Program-made: the position numbers and the translations under genes
Notes under the pieces: model-generated
What the model saw: only the letters and a program-made list of their open reading frames with translations
Told to the model about the DNA's origin: nothing
Database searches by the model: none
Shown here: piece after piece, positions 34,589-44,155 of the stretch
Layout of the letters: the number at the start of each line of letters is the position of its first letter
How positions within the stretch are numbered: position 1 is the stretch's first letter
DNA from: SIG452 sp045638525
Lineage (GTDB): Bacteria > Bacillota > Clostridia > UMGS1840
Reading direction: 5' to 3'
NCBI GenBank assembly: GCA_045638525.1
Contig: JAZUBQ010000005.1
Location: 62,001-126,000, forward strand
Length of the DNA stretch: 64,000 bases

Positions 34589-34939
34589 ATGGCAGGTCAC
34601 AGAGAACAACGTGTGAACGAAGAAGTAAAACGTGAACTGACTGCTGTTTTGCGTCAGTTAAAAGACCCCAGAATCAGTGGGATGGTCAGCGTTTTGAAAA
34701 CCAATGTTACCAAAGACTTAAAATTCTGTAAAGTGTATATCAGCGTTTTTGGAGATGAGTCTGCAAAAAAAGATGTATTAAAAGGATTAAACAGTGCAAA
34801 AGGCTTTATCAGAAAAGAAATTGCATCTGCCCTTTCACTTCGGGTAACACCGGAATTTATCTTTGAAATCGACAACTCCTTAGAAGAAGGTAACAGAATT
34901 TTAAAAATGATGGAAAGCTTAGAATATCATGAAGAATAA
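34589..34939 (+). CDS. rbfA: Ribosome-binding factor A
   Basis: A 116-residue KH-like protein for late 30S maturation. Two adjacent ATGs exist (34586 and 34589); the second is better spaced from GGAGG (34578-34582). Conserved stretches are REQRVNEEVKREL, DPRISGMVSV, and the closing TPEFIFEIDNSLEEG. It overlaps the DHH phosphoesterase gene by 11 bases. Confidence 0.95.
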   Translation: MAGHREQRVNEEVKRELTAVLRQLKDPRISGMVSVLKTNVTKDLKFCKVYISVFGDESAKKDVLKGLNSAKGFIRKEIASALSLRVTPEFIFEIDNSLEEGNRILKMMESLEYHEE

Positions 34940-35876
34940 TATCGCTTTATTAAAAGATGCAATTCTAACGAGTGACCGTATTTTAATTTTAACCCATAGT
35001 TCCCCTGATGGTGATGCTTTGGGTTCGGTTGCAGCATTAAAACAAATCATTGGAAAATTAGGCAAAGAGGCAGACTGCTTGTTAGAGGAGCTCTGCCCTG
35101 CCCGTTTTCCCCATTTACAAAAATATTTTTCAGTCAAAGAAGCTACGGATGAACAGTATGACCTGGTGATTTTAGCTGATTGTGCCGACAAAAAAAGAAC
35201 CGGTGTTAGGTATCTTCCACCAAAAAATCTTTGTTTTTTTGATCATCACATTTCCAACCCTAAAGAAGGACAAATCAATGTTGTAAATCCGGATGCGGCA
35301 GCAACCTGTGAAATGGTGTATGACTTGCTGGAAGAATGGAATATCCCCTGCGATTGCGAAATTGCAGCAGCAATTTATACGGGAATTTTAACTGATACCG
35401 GTGGTTTCTTATTCCAGAACACTACAAAAAAAACGCACGAAATTGTCGCTGATTTGCTAAATTATTCTTTTGACAGAAACAGCATTGTACGAATTAGCTT
35501 CCAGGAAAAATCTTTAACATACAGCAAGCTTTATGCTCACTTGTTTGAAACGTTATCCCACAGCAAGGAATATTCCGCCGTCATCGGTTTTATTGATTAT
35601 ACAACTTATACAACCCTCGGTGCTACAACAGATGACACAGACGGGTTATCAGCAGCACTCCGAAATATTTCAGAAGTGGAATGTGCAGTTTTATTGACGG
35701 AACGTGAAAAAGGATTTATCAAAGGAAGCGTTCGCTCCAACGACCGATATAACGCTAATGAACTGGCAAATCTGTTTGGTGGTGGCGGACATATGAGAGC
35801 AGCAGGGTTCAAAACAACACTCTCTTATCAAGAAATTAAGGACAAAATTTATGAATGGTTATCTACTCGTCAATAA
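34929..35876 (+). CDS. nrnA: DHH-family bifunctional oligoribonuclease/pAp phosphatase (NrnA-like)
   Basis: This 315-residue DHH/DHHA1 phosphoesterase degrades nano-RNAs or 3'-phosphoadenosine 5'-phosphate. The N-terminal HSSPDGDALGS, the second metal aspartate in LADCAD, the FDHHISN motif, and the DHHA1 signature GGGGHMRAAG near the C-terminus are all present. It sits between rbfA and truB, the usual Firmicute order. It overlaps rbfA by 11 and truB by 26 bases. Confidence 0.95.
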   Translation: MKNNIALLKDAILTSDRILILTHSSPDGDALGSVAALKQIIGKLGKEADCLLEELCPARFPHLQKYFSVKEATDEQYDLVILADCADKKRTGVRYLPPKNLCFFDHHISNPKEGQINVVNPDAAATCEMVYDLLEEWNIPCDCEIAAAIYTGILTDTGGFLFQNTTKKTHEIVADLLNYSFDRNSIVRISFQEKSLTYSKLYAHLFETLSHSKEYSAVIGFIDYTTYTTLGATTDDTDGLSAALRNISEVECAVLLTEREKGFIKGSVRSNDRYNANELANLFGGGGHMRAAGFKTTLSYQEIKDKIYEWLSTRQ

Positions 35877-36759
35877 GCCAAAAGGTCCAACATCTCACGA
35901 TGTGATATACCGGGTAAGACGCATTGCAAAAACAAAAAAAGTGGGTCACACCGGAACCCTGGATCCTATGGCAACCGGTTTAATGGTTGTTTGTATCGGT
36001 GATGCAACCAAAGCCGCAGATTACATCACAAACGGAAACAAAGCCTATCTTGCTACGATGAAATTAGGCTTTGTTTCTGATACATTGGATAACACAGGGG
36101 AAATTACCCCCCTACCCAAAAAAGAAATATCAGAAGATAAAATCCGAGAAGTCTTTTCTTCTTTTATCGGACAATACGCACAAACTCCTCCGATGTATTC
36201 CGCAAAAAAAATTGATGGAAAAAAACTTTATGAATTGGCTCGTAAAGGGGAAACCATTGAAAGAAAATCGGTTATGGTTTCTATTTTACAGTTAGAAATC
36301 AATTCCATTATGGATGGTACCATTACTTTTTATGTTGAATGTTCCAAAGGAACCTATATTCGTTCCTTAATTGATGATATTGGAAAAAAATTAAATTATG
36401 GTGCCATTATGACAGAATTGCAACGGGTTCAATCCGGGCAGTTTTCAACGGATTCCAATCGTTGTTACACTTTAGAGGAACTGGAAAATATGGATTCCAT
36501 CAAGCCTCTGTTACACCCTATTGATACGGCTTTTGTAGACTATCCCAAGCTAACGGTATCTCCACATTTGGAGAAGTTGATTAAAAACGGAATTCGTGTT
36601 GATCTGAAGCGATTGGGGTTAGCTGATGAAACCGAAGAAGGCAAACGGTTTCGTGTTTACAATCAAGACGATCATTTTTTTGCAGTAATGGAAATTTTCG
36701 AGCAAAAATTTTTAAAGCTTAAAACAACATTTTTTCACAACGGAGATACAAGCGAATGA
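35851..36759 (+). CDS. truB: tRNA pseudouridine(55) synthase
   Basis: A 302-residue enzyme that makes pseudouridine 55 in the T-loop of tRNAs. NKPKGPTSHDV and the catalytic aspartate in HTGTLDPMATGLM are present, as are the later YSAKKIDGKKLYELAR and CSKGTYIRSL motifs. A PUA-like C-terminal region follows. The start ATG 35851 lies inside nrnA, and its stop overlaps the ribF start by 4 bases. Confidence 0.97.
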   Translation: MNGYLLVNKPKGPTSHDVIYRVRRIAKTKKVGHTGTLDPMATGLMVVCIGDATKAADYITNGNKAYLATMKLGFVSDTLDNTGEITPLPKKEISEDKIREVFSSFIGQYAQTPPMYSAKKIDGKKLYELARKGETIERKSVMVSILQLEINSIMDGTITFYVECSKGTYIRSLIDDIGKKLNYGAIMTELQRVQSGQFSTDSNRCYTLEELENMDSIKPLLHPIDTAFVDYPKLTVSPHLEKLIKNGIRVDLKRLGLADETEEGKRFRVYNQDDHFFAVMEIFEQKFLKLKTTFFHNGDTSE

Positions 36760-37646
36760 AACAAATAAAGGTTTCCCAACAAAAAACAGTTGTAACTATC
36801 GGAAACTTTGACGGATTACACACCGGCCATTTACAACTCATAAAAAGAACAAAAGAAATTGCAAAAGTAAACGGGTACAAAAGTTTGATTTGTAATTTCA
36901 GCTGTAATACCAAAGGTGCATCAGCTATTTCTTCAAAAGCTCAACTAAAAACATCACTAAAAAAATTAGAAGTTGACTTTTTGACCACACTTGACTTTAC
37001 TGATGCAGTCAAAAACTTAAGTTGCAACGAATTTGTTTATGAGTACTTACACAAAAATTTTCAAGCCAGAGTTGTTGTGATTGGTGAAAATTTTCGTTTT
37101 GGAAAAGAGCAGTCCGGTAATTGTGAAACCTTAGAAATGTTAGGAAAAGAATTTGGCTTTTCAGTCGTAGTTGTAAAAACTGTTTATGTAGGGAATCTTC
37201 CCATTTCTTCAAGCAGAATCCGTCAATGGTTACAAGATGGGAAAATTGAACTTGCAAATAAGTATTTGTTTGAACCATTTTCTGTGATTGGCACGGTGCA
37301 AAAAGGATACTCCGCCGGAACCAGTTTACTTTCATATCCCACCGCAAACATCAAAGTACCAAAAAACATCCCCCCACTCCCCTTTGGCGTATATCAAACA
37401 ACAACTGTGGTTGAAAACGAGCAATATAACAGTATCACCAACATTGGATATGCTCCCACCTTACGAAAAAAATCTCCCGTCATTGAAACTCATATCTTGC
37501 AATATTCGGGTGATCTCTACCAAAAAAGAATAAAAATTATATTTCACAAATACATTAGAAAAGAACGAAAATTTTCAAGCATTGAAGCCTTGAAACAACA
37601 AATCTCAATCGACCTTTCAAAATGCACTTTTGAAACTGTTGAATAA
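36756..37646 (+). CDS. ribF: Bifunctional riboflavin kinase/FAD synthetase
   Basis: A 296-residue enzyme making FMN and then FAD from riboflavin. The N-terminal nucleotidyltransferase domain has TIGNFDGLHTGHLQLI and the GENFRFGKEQSG motif. The C-terminal riboflavin kinase domain (from about 180) shows KGYSAGTSLLSYPTANI and a PFGVYQTTT stretch. The typical GRxLGFPTAN is altered to AGTSLLSYPTAN, a mild divergence. It is coupled to truB by a 4-base overlap. Confidence 0.95.
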   Translation: MKQIKVSQQKTVVTIGNFDGLHTGHLQLIKRTKEIAKVNGYKSLICNFSCNTKGASAISSKAQLKTSLKKLEVDFLTTLDFTDAVKNLSCNEFVYEYLHKNFQARVVVIGENFRFGKEQSGNCETLEMLGKEFGFSVVVVKTVYVGNLPISSSRIRQWLQDGKIELANKYLFEPFSVIGTVQKGYSAGTSLLSYPTANIKVPKNIPPLPFGVYQTTTVVENEQYNSITNIGYAPTLRKKSPVIETHILQYSGDLYQKRIKIIFHKYIRKERKFSSIEALKQQISIDLSKCTFETVE

Positions 37647-37661
37647 AAAAGGATGAACAAA

Positions 37662-38459
37662 ATGAAATTCGTTTTCAAAAAACAAAATAATATTGAATAT
37701 TACACTGTCCCCGAACTATACGAGGCAGGTTTTTATAACATTTTCACCACAAAACGTCACGGACACAGTTTCGATACAAAAGAGTTGAATTTCGGAACAA
37801 ATTGTGGCGATAGCGAAAACTCTATTTTAGAAAACTATAAAGATGTTTTAAAGCTTATGGATTCTACTCCGGATATGGCAGTAAAATCCAGACAAACTCA
37901 TAGCGACATTACTTTAACCGTTGACGAAACTTATGGCGGCGAAGGAATTTTAAAAGAACAACGATACGAAGAAGCTGATGGTCTGATTACAAAAAATAAA
38001 GATCTTGCAGTTTTAATTTTCTTTGCAGATTGTGTCCCTGTTTTAATCGCAGACCCCAAGAAAAGAATCTCAGCAGCCATTCATTCCGGATGGAAAGGAA
38101 CTCAAAAAAACATTGTTGGAAAAGCTGTGAAACAGTTGATTGATGACCATCAATGTGATCCCAAAGATTTGCTTTGTGCCGTTGGTCCTTCCATCGGCGT
38201 GTGCCATTTTGAGGTCAGTGAAGATTTATTTGTGGATATGACCAATCGCTATGGCAATGAAATCGGAATCATCAAAAACGAAAAATACTATCTGGATTTA
38301 AAAAAAGCTGTGACTATTCAACTGATGTGTCAAGGTGTGTCAGAACAAAACATTGCTGTTTCCGACCTGTGTACAGTTTGTGAGGAAGATTTGTATTCTT
38401 TCCGTCGCGAAGGCGAAGCAGCCGGTCGAATGGCGGCTTTTATTAAACAAAGATTTTAA
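37662..38459 (+). CDS. pgeF: Purine nucleoside phosphorylase/laccase-domain protein PgeF (YfiH family)
   Basis: A 265-residue cytoplasmic protein of the multicopper-oxidase-like DUF152 family, known to act on purine nucleosides and linked to peptidoglycan quality. ATG 37662 (AAAGGA 8 bases before) is preferred over ATG 37653. The metal-binding set is intact: SRQTHSD, FFADCVPVLIAD and IHSGWKGT. The C-terminal YSFRREGEAAGRMAAFI is typical. It lies in the same run as ribF and the lipoprotein gene. Confidence 0.93.
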   Translation: MKFVFKKQNNIEYYTVPELYEAGFYNIFTTKRHGHSFDTKELNFGTNCGDSENSILENYKDVLKLMDSTPDMAVKSRQTHSDITLTVDETYGGEGILKEQRYEEADGLITKNKDLAVLIFFADCVPVLIADPKKRISAAIHSGWKGTQKNIVGKAVKQLIDDHQCDPKDLLCAVGPSIGVCHFEVSEDLFVDMTNRYGNEIGIIKNEKYYLDLKKAVTIQLMCQGVSEQNIAVSDLCTVCEEDLYSFRREGEAAGRMAAFIKQRF

Positions 38460-38486
38460 AAGAAAACAGAAAGTTGAGTTAGAAAA

Positions 38487-40040
38487 TTGAGAAGTCACAT
38501 CATAAAGAACTGTATCTGCTTTTTTCTTCTCTTATCAATTTTATGCGGATGTCAAAATCAAAACGATACTCCAAACAATGAACCGTTATCCGTGACGGAT
38601 GCGAATGTGAATACATCTAAAATTACCATTGGTGCATATGGAACAGAAGAACAAAATCCTCTGATGATTCGCACCAATTATAACGAACAGATGAATCTAT
38701 TGATTTATGACAGTTTATATACCATAACACCAAAATTTGAGGCAGAAGAAAATTTAGCTGCAGGTTACGAAATTAAAAATGAAGGATATTCCGTTCTCCT
38801 GTTCATAAAACCCAATGTTGTGTTTCACGACGGTTCCAATCTGAGTGCTCACGATGTGAAAGCAACCATTTCGTTTCTGATGGAAAATCCGGGATACTAC
38901 AGTCACAATATTCGGAACATTCAGGCTGTATCTGTCATTGACGATTACACTTTGCAACTTGATTTAGCATATCTTACCCCAAATTTAAAACTCCAGCTTA
39001 CCTTCCCGATTCTTTGCAAAAAACAGTTACTCAGTCAACCGAATTTTGAATTTAACGGAACCGGTCCCTATAAAGTTGCGTCACAAACAAAAGGGAAACA
39101 AATTATTTTAGAAAAAAACAAAAATTATCATCAGAAATTTTCAACCGATATCAAAACTGTTGAAGTTTCTTTAATTCCTGACCGTGAAACTGCACGTTCA
39201 CTGGCAAGCAGTGGAATGCTTGATATCTTTTATTCTGCGTTCTACGATGAAGGGTTGAAATCAGTTACAAAATATGAATCATTTAAATTTGATTATATCA
39301 CTGATGAATATACCTTTATTTCGCTGAATTACAATTCTCCTCACATTCAGGAAAAAAAATTCCGCAAAGCTTTATACAAAGCAATCGGCAGAGATAAAAT
39401 CAAAGACGACATTTTTATGACCCATGCACAAAGCACCTATCTGCCACTCCCACCCGGAAGTTGGGCATATAATGAATCCAAAGATAACATACAAAACATC
39501 GAAGAAGCAAAACGCTTACTCAGCGAATTGGGCTATTCCGATGTCGATAATAACAACATCATTGAAATATACGAAAATGATGAAAAAAAAGAATTGGTGT
39601 TTGACCTGTTAACCATTGATGATCTCACCAAAAGAGCCATCTCGGAACAGTTGGTTTCCGATTTTAAAGAAATCGGAATCAGTTTACGGGTGCACTATGT
39701 AACCAAAGAAGAATTTCCGGCAGTTTATGCAGAACAAATCCACAATTTCTATCTTATTACTACCAATATCGGATATGATTTGGATCCCACCAATTTCTTT
39801 AGTGGAACCTTTGCGGCACCTGTAGAAAATCAATATGAAAACTATCTGAAAAAATTTGGAACCGCTGATAAACTGGAATTAAAACAACCGGAATATATGC
39901 GTTTATGCGATGAGTTTTATGAAACTATCCCGCATATTCCATTGGTGTTTTTGCAAAACACTATGTTTACCAGTCAGAAAGTCAGTGATATTTCAGAGGT
40001 ATCTCCCTCACATTTATACAGCAATATCATTCAAAAGTAA
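38487..40040 (+). CDS. ABC transporter substrate-binding lipoprotein, oligopeptide/nickel (family 5) type
   Basis: A 517-residue extracellular binding protein of the OppA/DppA family. It starts at TTG 38487; no ATG fits before the signal peptide. The lipobox is SILCGC. The N-terminal NYNEQMNLLIYDSLY and FHDGSNLSAHDVKATISFL segments and the DFKEIGISLRVHYVT region are standard for the family. No permease or ATPase is adjacent, so it is an orphan binding protein placed between pgeF and ddl. The ligand may be a peptide; that is a guess. Confidence 0.9.
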   Translation: MRSHIIKNCICFFLLLSILCGCQNQNDTPNNEPLSVTDANVNTSKITIGAYGTEEQNPLMIRTNYNEQMNLLIYDSLYTITPKFEAEENLAAGYEIKNEGYSVLLFIKPNVVFHDGSNLSAHDVKATISFLMENPGYYSHNIRNIQAVSVIDDYTLQLDLAYLTPNLKLQLTFPILCKKQLLSQPNFEFNGTGPYKVASQTKGKQIILEKNKNYHQKFSTDIKTVEVSLIPDRETARSLASSGMLDIFYSAFYDEGLKSVTKYESFKFDYITDEYTFISLNYNSPHIQEKKFRKALYKAIGRDKIKDDIFMTHAQSTYLPLPPGSWAYNESKDNIQNIEEAKRLLSELGYSDVDNNNIIEIYENDEKKELVFDLLTIDDLTKRAISEQLVSDFKEIGISLRVHYVTKEEFPAVYAEQIHNFYLITTNIGYDLDPTNFFSGTFAAPVENQYENYLKKFGTADKLELKQPEYMRLCDEFYETIPHIPLVFLQNTMFTSQKVSDISEVSPSHLYSNIIQK

Positions 40041-40058
40041 CCGGAGGAGGAATTTCTT

Positions 40059-41096
40059 ATGGAAAATGTATTAATTTTATTTGGCGGTGAATCCCCTGAA
40101 CATGACGTCTCTAATATTTCTGCCGCTAATATTTTAAATGAAATTGATTCTTCTCGCTATCAGATCACTAAAGTCGGAATCACAAAAGACGGAAAATGGT
40201 ACCTCATTTCCGATGATTGTACAAATGAAGATATCAAAAGCGGAAACTGGATTTCCAAAATTGAAGCAACTGCTGTTATTTCACCCTCAAAAGAACAACG
40301 TGGATTGTTAGTATTGAAAAATGATTCTATCACAACAATTCCCATTGATGTATGCTTCCCTGTCTTACACGGTAGTAACGGAGAAGACGGAATGATTCAG
40401 GCACTTTTACAGCTTGCCGGAATCAAACGGGTAGGTGCAAACTGTCTTTCCTCTGCGATGGCGATGGATAAAGCAGTCTCCAAAACTATATTTGAAAAAG
40501 CCGGGATACCGGTTGTACCTGCAATCTATCTTAACAAAAATGATGATTGGGATAAGATAAAAAATGAAATGTCATTACCCTTATTTGTAAAACCTGCAAA
40601 TGCAGGTTCTTCGGTTGGTTGTTCTAAAGTATTTAAGGAAGAAGAGTTAAAAGAAGCTTTGGAAAACGCTTTTCGTATTGATAGCAAAGTTCTGGTGGAA
40701 CAATACATAGATTGTCGTGAAATCGAGTGTGCTGTTTTGGGAAATGAAACTGTTTTTGTTTCTGCTCCCGGTGAAATTTCAACCGAAAGTGAATTTTATG
40801 ATTTTGACAGCAAATATATCAATACCCAATGTAATCATTTGGAAATTCCTGCTAATTTACCTGAAAGCACCAAAGAAATCATCAAAGATTATGCTAAAAA
40901 AGCGTTTTTAGCGTTAGGATTGAGTGGGTTCTCACGTGTCGACTTTTTCATTGATAAAAATACAGGTGCGATTTATCTGAATGAAATTAACACCATTCCT
41001 GGATTTACTGCACAAAGTATGTATCCCTTACTGATGAAAAACGAGGGCATCTCTTACAGAGATTTGCTGGATAAATTGATTGAATTAGCTCAATAA
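40059..41096 (+). CDS. ddl: D-alanine-D-alanine ligase
   Basis: A 345-residue ATP-grasp enzyme joining two D-alanines for peptidoglycan precursors. The N-terminal GGESPEHDVSNISA, the VFPVLHG-like VCFPVLHGSNGEDG, ATP-grasp glycine loop VKPANAGSSVGCSKV, and the closing NEINTIPGFTAQSMYP are all intact. GGAGGAGG precedes the start. murI follows after 16 bases, so this is a small cell-wall cluster. Confidence 0.97.
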   Translation: MENVLILFGGESPEHDVSNISAANILNEIDSSRYQITKVGITKDGKWYLISDDCTNEDIKSGNWISKIEATAVISPSKEQRGLLVLKNDSITTIPIDVCFPVLHGSNGEDGMIQALLQLAGIKRVGANCLSSAMAMDKAVSKTIFEKAGIPVVPAIYLNKNDDWDKIKNEMSLPLFVKPANAGSSVGCSKVFKEEELKEALENAFRIDSKVLVEQYIDCREIECAVLGNETVFVSAPGEISTESEFYDFDSKYINTQCNHLEIPANLPESTKEIIKDYAKKAFLALGLSGFSRVDFFIDKNTGAIYLNEINTIPGFTAQSMYPLLMKNEGISYRDLLDKLIELAQ

Positions 41097-41112
41097 AAAG
41101 GAAGTGATTTCA

Positions 41113-41931
41113 ATGCATTCTTTCGACCCCAGACCCATTGGTGTATTTGATTCCGGACTGGGTGGTTTGACCGCTGTAAAAGAATTGGTAAATATTCTGC
41201 CTAATGAAACCATCGTTTATTTTGGGGACACCGGCAGAGTTCCATACGGAACCCGTTCCAACGATACCATCATCAAATATGTCCGTCAGGATATTCGTTT
41301 TTTAGCAACTCATAATGTAAAAGCAATTATTGCTGCCTGCGGAACTGCAAGTTCGGTTGCACTTCCACATTTAAACAACGAATTTGACATTCCCTTAATC
41401 GGAGTGTTGGAGCCGGTTTGTCTTGCTGCAACAAAATCATCCAAGAATCAAAAAATCGGTGTATTGGGAACTCCGGGCACCATCCAGAGTGGTGCTTATA
41501 AAAAAGGGATTACCAATATTAACCCGAATTTTACTGTGTTTGAAAAAGCTTGTCCGATGTTTGTTCCCCTAGTGGAAAACGGATACTTGGAAAGCGAAGC
41601 AACCTATATTATCGCCAGAGAATATCTTGCCCCTTTAATGGAAGAAAATGTTGATACCATTATTTTAGGTTGCACCCACTATCCCCTTTTAACCAAAGTG
41701 ATTACCGATATTGTGGGAAGCGATGTTGCAATTATCAACGCAGGATACGAGACTGCTCAATATGCAAAAAAAATGTTAGCTGAAAACGGATTGCTTTCTA
41801 ACACTGACGTTACGGGAACCTGCAGATATTTTGTAAGTGATGACGTGGAAAAATTTTCGTATCTTGGTGGAATGTTTTTAGAAAAACAAATTCCATCCGG
41901 AGTAACTAAAATCGATATTGAAACTTTTTAA
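41113..41931 (+). CDS. murI: Glutamate racemase
   Basis: This 272-residue enzyme makes D-glutamate for peptidoglycan. ATG 41113 is preferred over GTG 41104, which would leave only two bases after AAAAGGAA. The two catalytic cysteines lie in AACGTASS and LGCTHYPLL, and DSGLGGLTA is at the N-terminus. The residue after the first cysteine is glycine where many racemases have asparagine (CNT). It follows ddl. Confidence 0.95.
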   Translation: MHSFDPRPIGVFDSGLGGLTAVKELVNILPNETIVYFGDTGRVPYGTRSNDTIIKYVRQDIRFLATHNVKAIIAACGTASSVALPHLNNEFDIPLIGVLEPVCLAATKSSKNQKIGVLGTPGTIQSGAYKKGITNINPNFTVFEKACPMFVPLVENGYLESEATYIIAREYLAPLMEENVDTIILGCTHYPLLTKVITDIVGSDVAIINAGYETAQYAKKMLAENGLLSNTDVTGTCRYFVSDDVEKFSYLGGMFLEKQIPSGVTKIDIETF

Positions 41932-41987
41932 GTTTTTTAATCTTTTTTTAACAGTTAAACACAGTTTTTCAAAAAGGAGGTTTTAGG

Positions 41988-42428
41988 ATGAAAAAACCTA
42001 TCAAAAAAAGTATGCTTTTAACCTTTAAAAGCAATATGAAAAATTTAGAAGAAGAGAAAGATCAGATTGAATTTATTACCAATGCAGAATTGGTAAAACA
42101 AAATGATAAATACTATGTTACTTTTTGTGATACTGAAATGCCGGGCAATGATACACCTTCAAAAACCACTTTAAAAATCGAAAATGATAAAGTGACTTTA
42201 TTGCGATACGGAAGCAGTAACACACAATTTATTTTTGAACAAGGCAAAAAACACACCGGACAATATGAAACTCCCTACGGAGCATTTTCAGTTGGTGTTT
42301 TCGCTGATAATTTGTCAGTAGATATTACCGAAAATGGTGGAAGTTTAGATGTTTCCTATGGGATATATTTAAACGATTTAATCTCACAATATAACGAACT
42401 TTCCATCCACTTAAAGGAACACAAATAA
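41988..42428 (+). CDS. DUF1934 (YwiB-like) beta-barrel protein
   Basis: A 146-residue small protein of the lipocalin-like DUF1934 family. It shows alternating strands such as DKVTLLRYG, FIFEQGKKHTGQYETPYG and a C-terminal SYGIYLNDLISQYNELSI. It lies just upstream of argS, a conserved order in Firmicutes. The function is unknown. A strong AAAGGAGG precedes the start. Confidence 0.9.
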   Translation: MKKPIKKSMLLTFKSNMKNLEEEKDQIEFITNAELVKQNDKYYVTFCDTEMPGNDTPSKTTLKIENDKVTLLRYGSSNTQFIFEQGKKHTGQYETPYGAFSVGVFADNLSVDITENGGSLDVSYGIYLNDLISQYNELSIHLKEHK

Positions 42429-42448
42429 ACAGAAAGGATAAAAAAACA

Positions 42449-44137
42449 ATGAGAAATTTTTTAAAAGAAATGAAAGAAACCATCAACAACATGGTGTTTT
42501 GTGCTTATAAAGAAGCATTTATGAACGGAGATCTCCCCAAACTTGGTGAATACATATCCGATATTGAAATTCCGAAAGATCGCAATCACGGTGATTTTTC
42601 TGTTAATTTTGCAATGAGAAACGCAAAAGCTCTGCAAAATAATCCCAGAAAAATTGCTGAAATTATTATCAGCCATTTGGATATCGAGGAAACCGATATT
42701 GAAAAATGTGAAGTTGCAGGTCCCGGATTCATCAATTTTTATTTAAAAGAAAAATTCTATGCAAACAGTGCAAAAACTGCATTGGAACTTGGCGATGACT
42801 TCGGGAAAACCAATGTAGGAAACGGTAAAAAAGCAAATGTGGAATACATTTCCGCAAATCCCACCGGTCCGATGCACGTTGGGAATGCAAGAGGCGGTGC
42901 AATCGGCGATTGTATGGCAAATATTCTTTCCTGGGCAAATTATGATGTAACCAAAGAATTCTATGTTAACGATGCCGGCAACCAAATTGAAAAATTCGGT
43001 ATTTCTTTGGAAGCAAGATTTATTCAGCTTGTGAAAGGTGAAGATGCCATCGAATTCCCGGAAGATGCATATCACGGAGAAGATATCATTGACTCCATGA
43101 AAGCTTTTATTGAAGCATATGGCTCTGATGACTATATTGATATGGATTCTACTGAACGCAAAAAGAAATTCGTTGCTTTTGCTTTGGAAAGAAACTTAAA
43201 TGCATTGGTTACAGATACAGGAAAATACGGAATTAACTACGATGTATGGTTTAGAGAAAGCAAACTTCATCAGGAAAATAAAGTATTTGAAGTAATTGCA
43301 AAATTAAAAGAAAAAGGTCTTGCATATGATCAGGATAATGCAACCTGGTTTGCATCCACCAAATTCGGTTCCGAAAAAGATGACGTTTTAATTCGTACCA
43401 ACGGAATTCCCACTTATTTCGCTGCTGATATTGCATATCACGCCGATAAATTTGAACGCGGAAACGAATTGCTCATCAATGTATGGGGTGCGGACCATCA
43501 CGGTCATATCGAACGTTTAAAAGGTGCACTTTCTGCATTGGGGTATGATGGAGACAAGCTTCACATTATTTTAATGCAGTTGGTTCGTTTGATCAAAGAT
43601 AATGAACCCTACAGAGTTTCCAAACGAAGTGGGAAAGCAATTTCATTAAACGATTTGATTGATGAAATTGGAAAAGATGCCGCAAGATTCTTCTTCAATC
43701 TGCGTCAGCCTTCCAGCCACTTTGATTTTGATTTGGACTTAGCTGTATCTCAGAGCAATGAAAACCCTGTGTTCTACTGTCAGTATGCACACGCCCGAAT
43801 TTCCAGTATTTTAAGAGTATTAAAAGAAGAAAATATTTCATACAACAATCAGGGAGACTTTACTTTATTAAAAGAAAAAGAAGAAAAAATACTGATGGAA
43901 AAACTGATTCAGTTACCCGAAGAAATCGAAGCAGCAGTTGTAAGCTACGACCCCTCAAAAATCACAAAATTTGTATTGGATGTATCTGCCGATTTTCACT
44001 CTTTCTACAATGCTTGCCGTGTTAAAATTGATGATGAAGCTCTCATGCAGGCAAGAATCGGTTTGGTAATGCTTACTAAAAATGTAATTAAAAATACATT
44101 GACAATTTTAGGAGTTGAAGCTCCTGACTCCATGTAA
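42449..44137 (+). CDS. argS: Arginyl-tRNA synthetase
   Basis: A 562-residue class I synthetase. The HIGH motif reads HVGNARGG within NPTGPMHVGNARGG; KMSKS is replaced by the SKRSGKAI loop, as in many ArgRS. The N-terminal Add-1 domain (about 1-110) and a C-terminal DALR anticodon-binding domain (from about 440, YCQYAHARISSILR) are complete. The gene follows DUF1934 with an AGAAAGGA ribosome binding site. Confidence 0.98.
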   Translation: MRNFLKEMKETINNMVFCAYKEAFMNGDLPKLGEYISDIEIPKDRNHGDFSVNFAMRNAKALQNNPRKIAEIIISHLDIEETDIEKCEVAGPGFINFYLKEKFYANSAKTALELGDDFGKTNVGNGKKANVEYISANPTGPMHVGNARGGAIGDCMANILSWANYDVTKEFYVNDAGNQIEKFGISLEARFIQLVKGEDAIEFPEDAYHGEDIIDSMKAFIEAYGSDDYIDMDSTERKKKFVAFALERNLNALVTDTGKYGINYDVWFRESKLHQENKVFEVIAKLKEKGLAYDQDNATWFASTKFGSEKDDVLIRTNGIPTYFAADIAYHADKFERGNELLINVWGADHHGHIERLKGALSALGYDGDKLHIILMQLVRLIKDNEPYRVSKRSGKAISLNDLIDEIGKDAARFFFNLRQPSSHFDFDLDLAVSQSNENPVFYCQYAHARISSILRVLKEENISYNNQGDFTLLKEKEEKILMEKLIQLPEEIEAAVVSYDPSKITKFVLDVSADFHSFYNACRVKIDDEALMQARIGLVMLTKNVIKNTLTILGVEAPDSM

Positions 44138-44155
44138 CAGAAAGGAGTTTTCTAA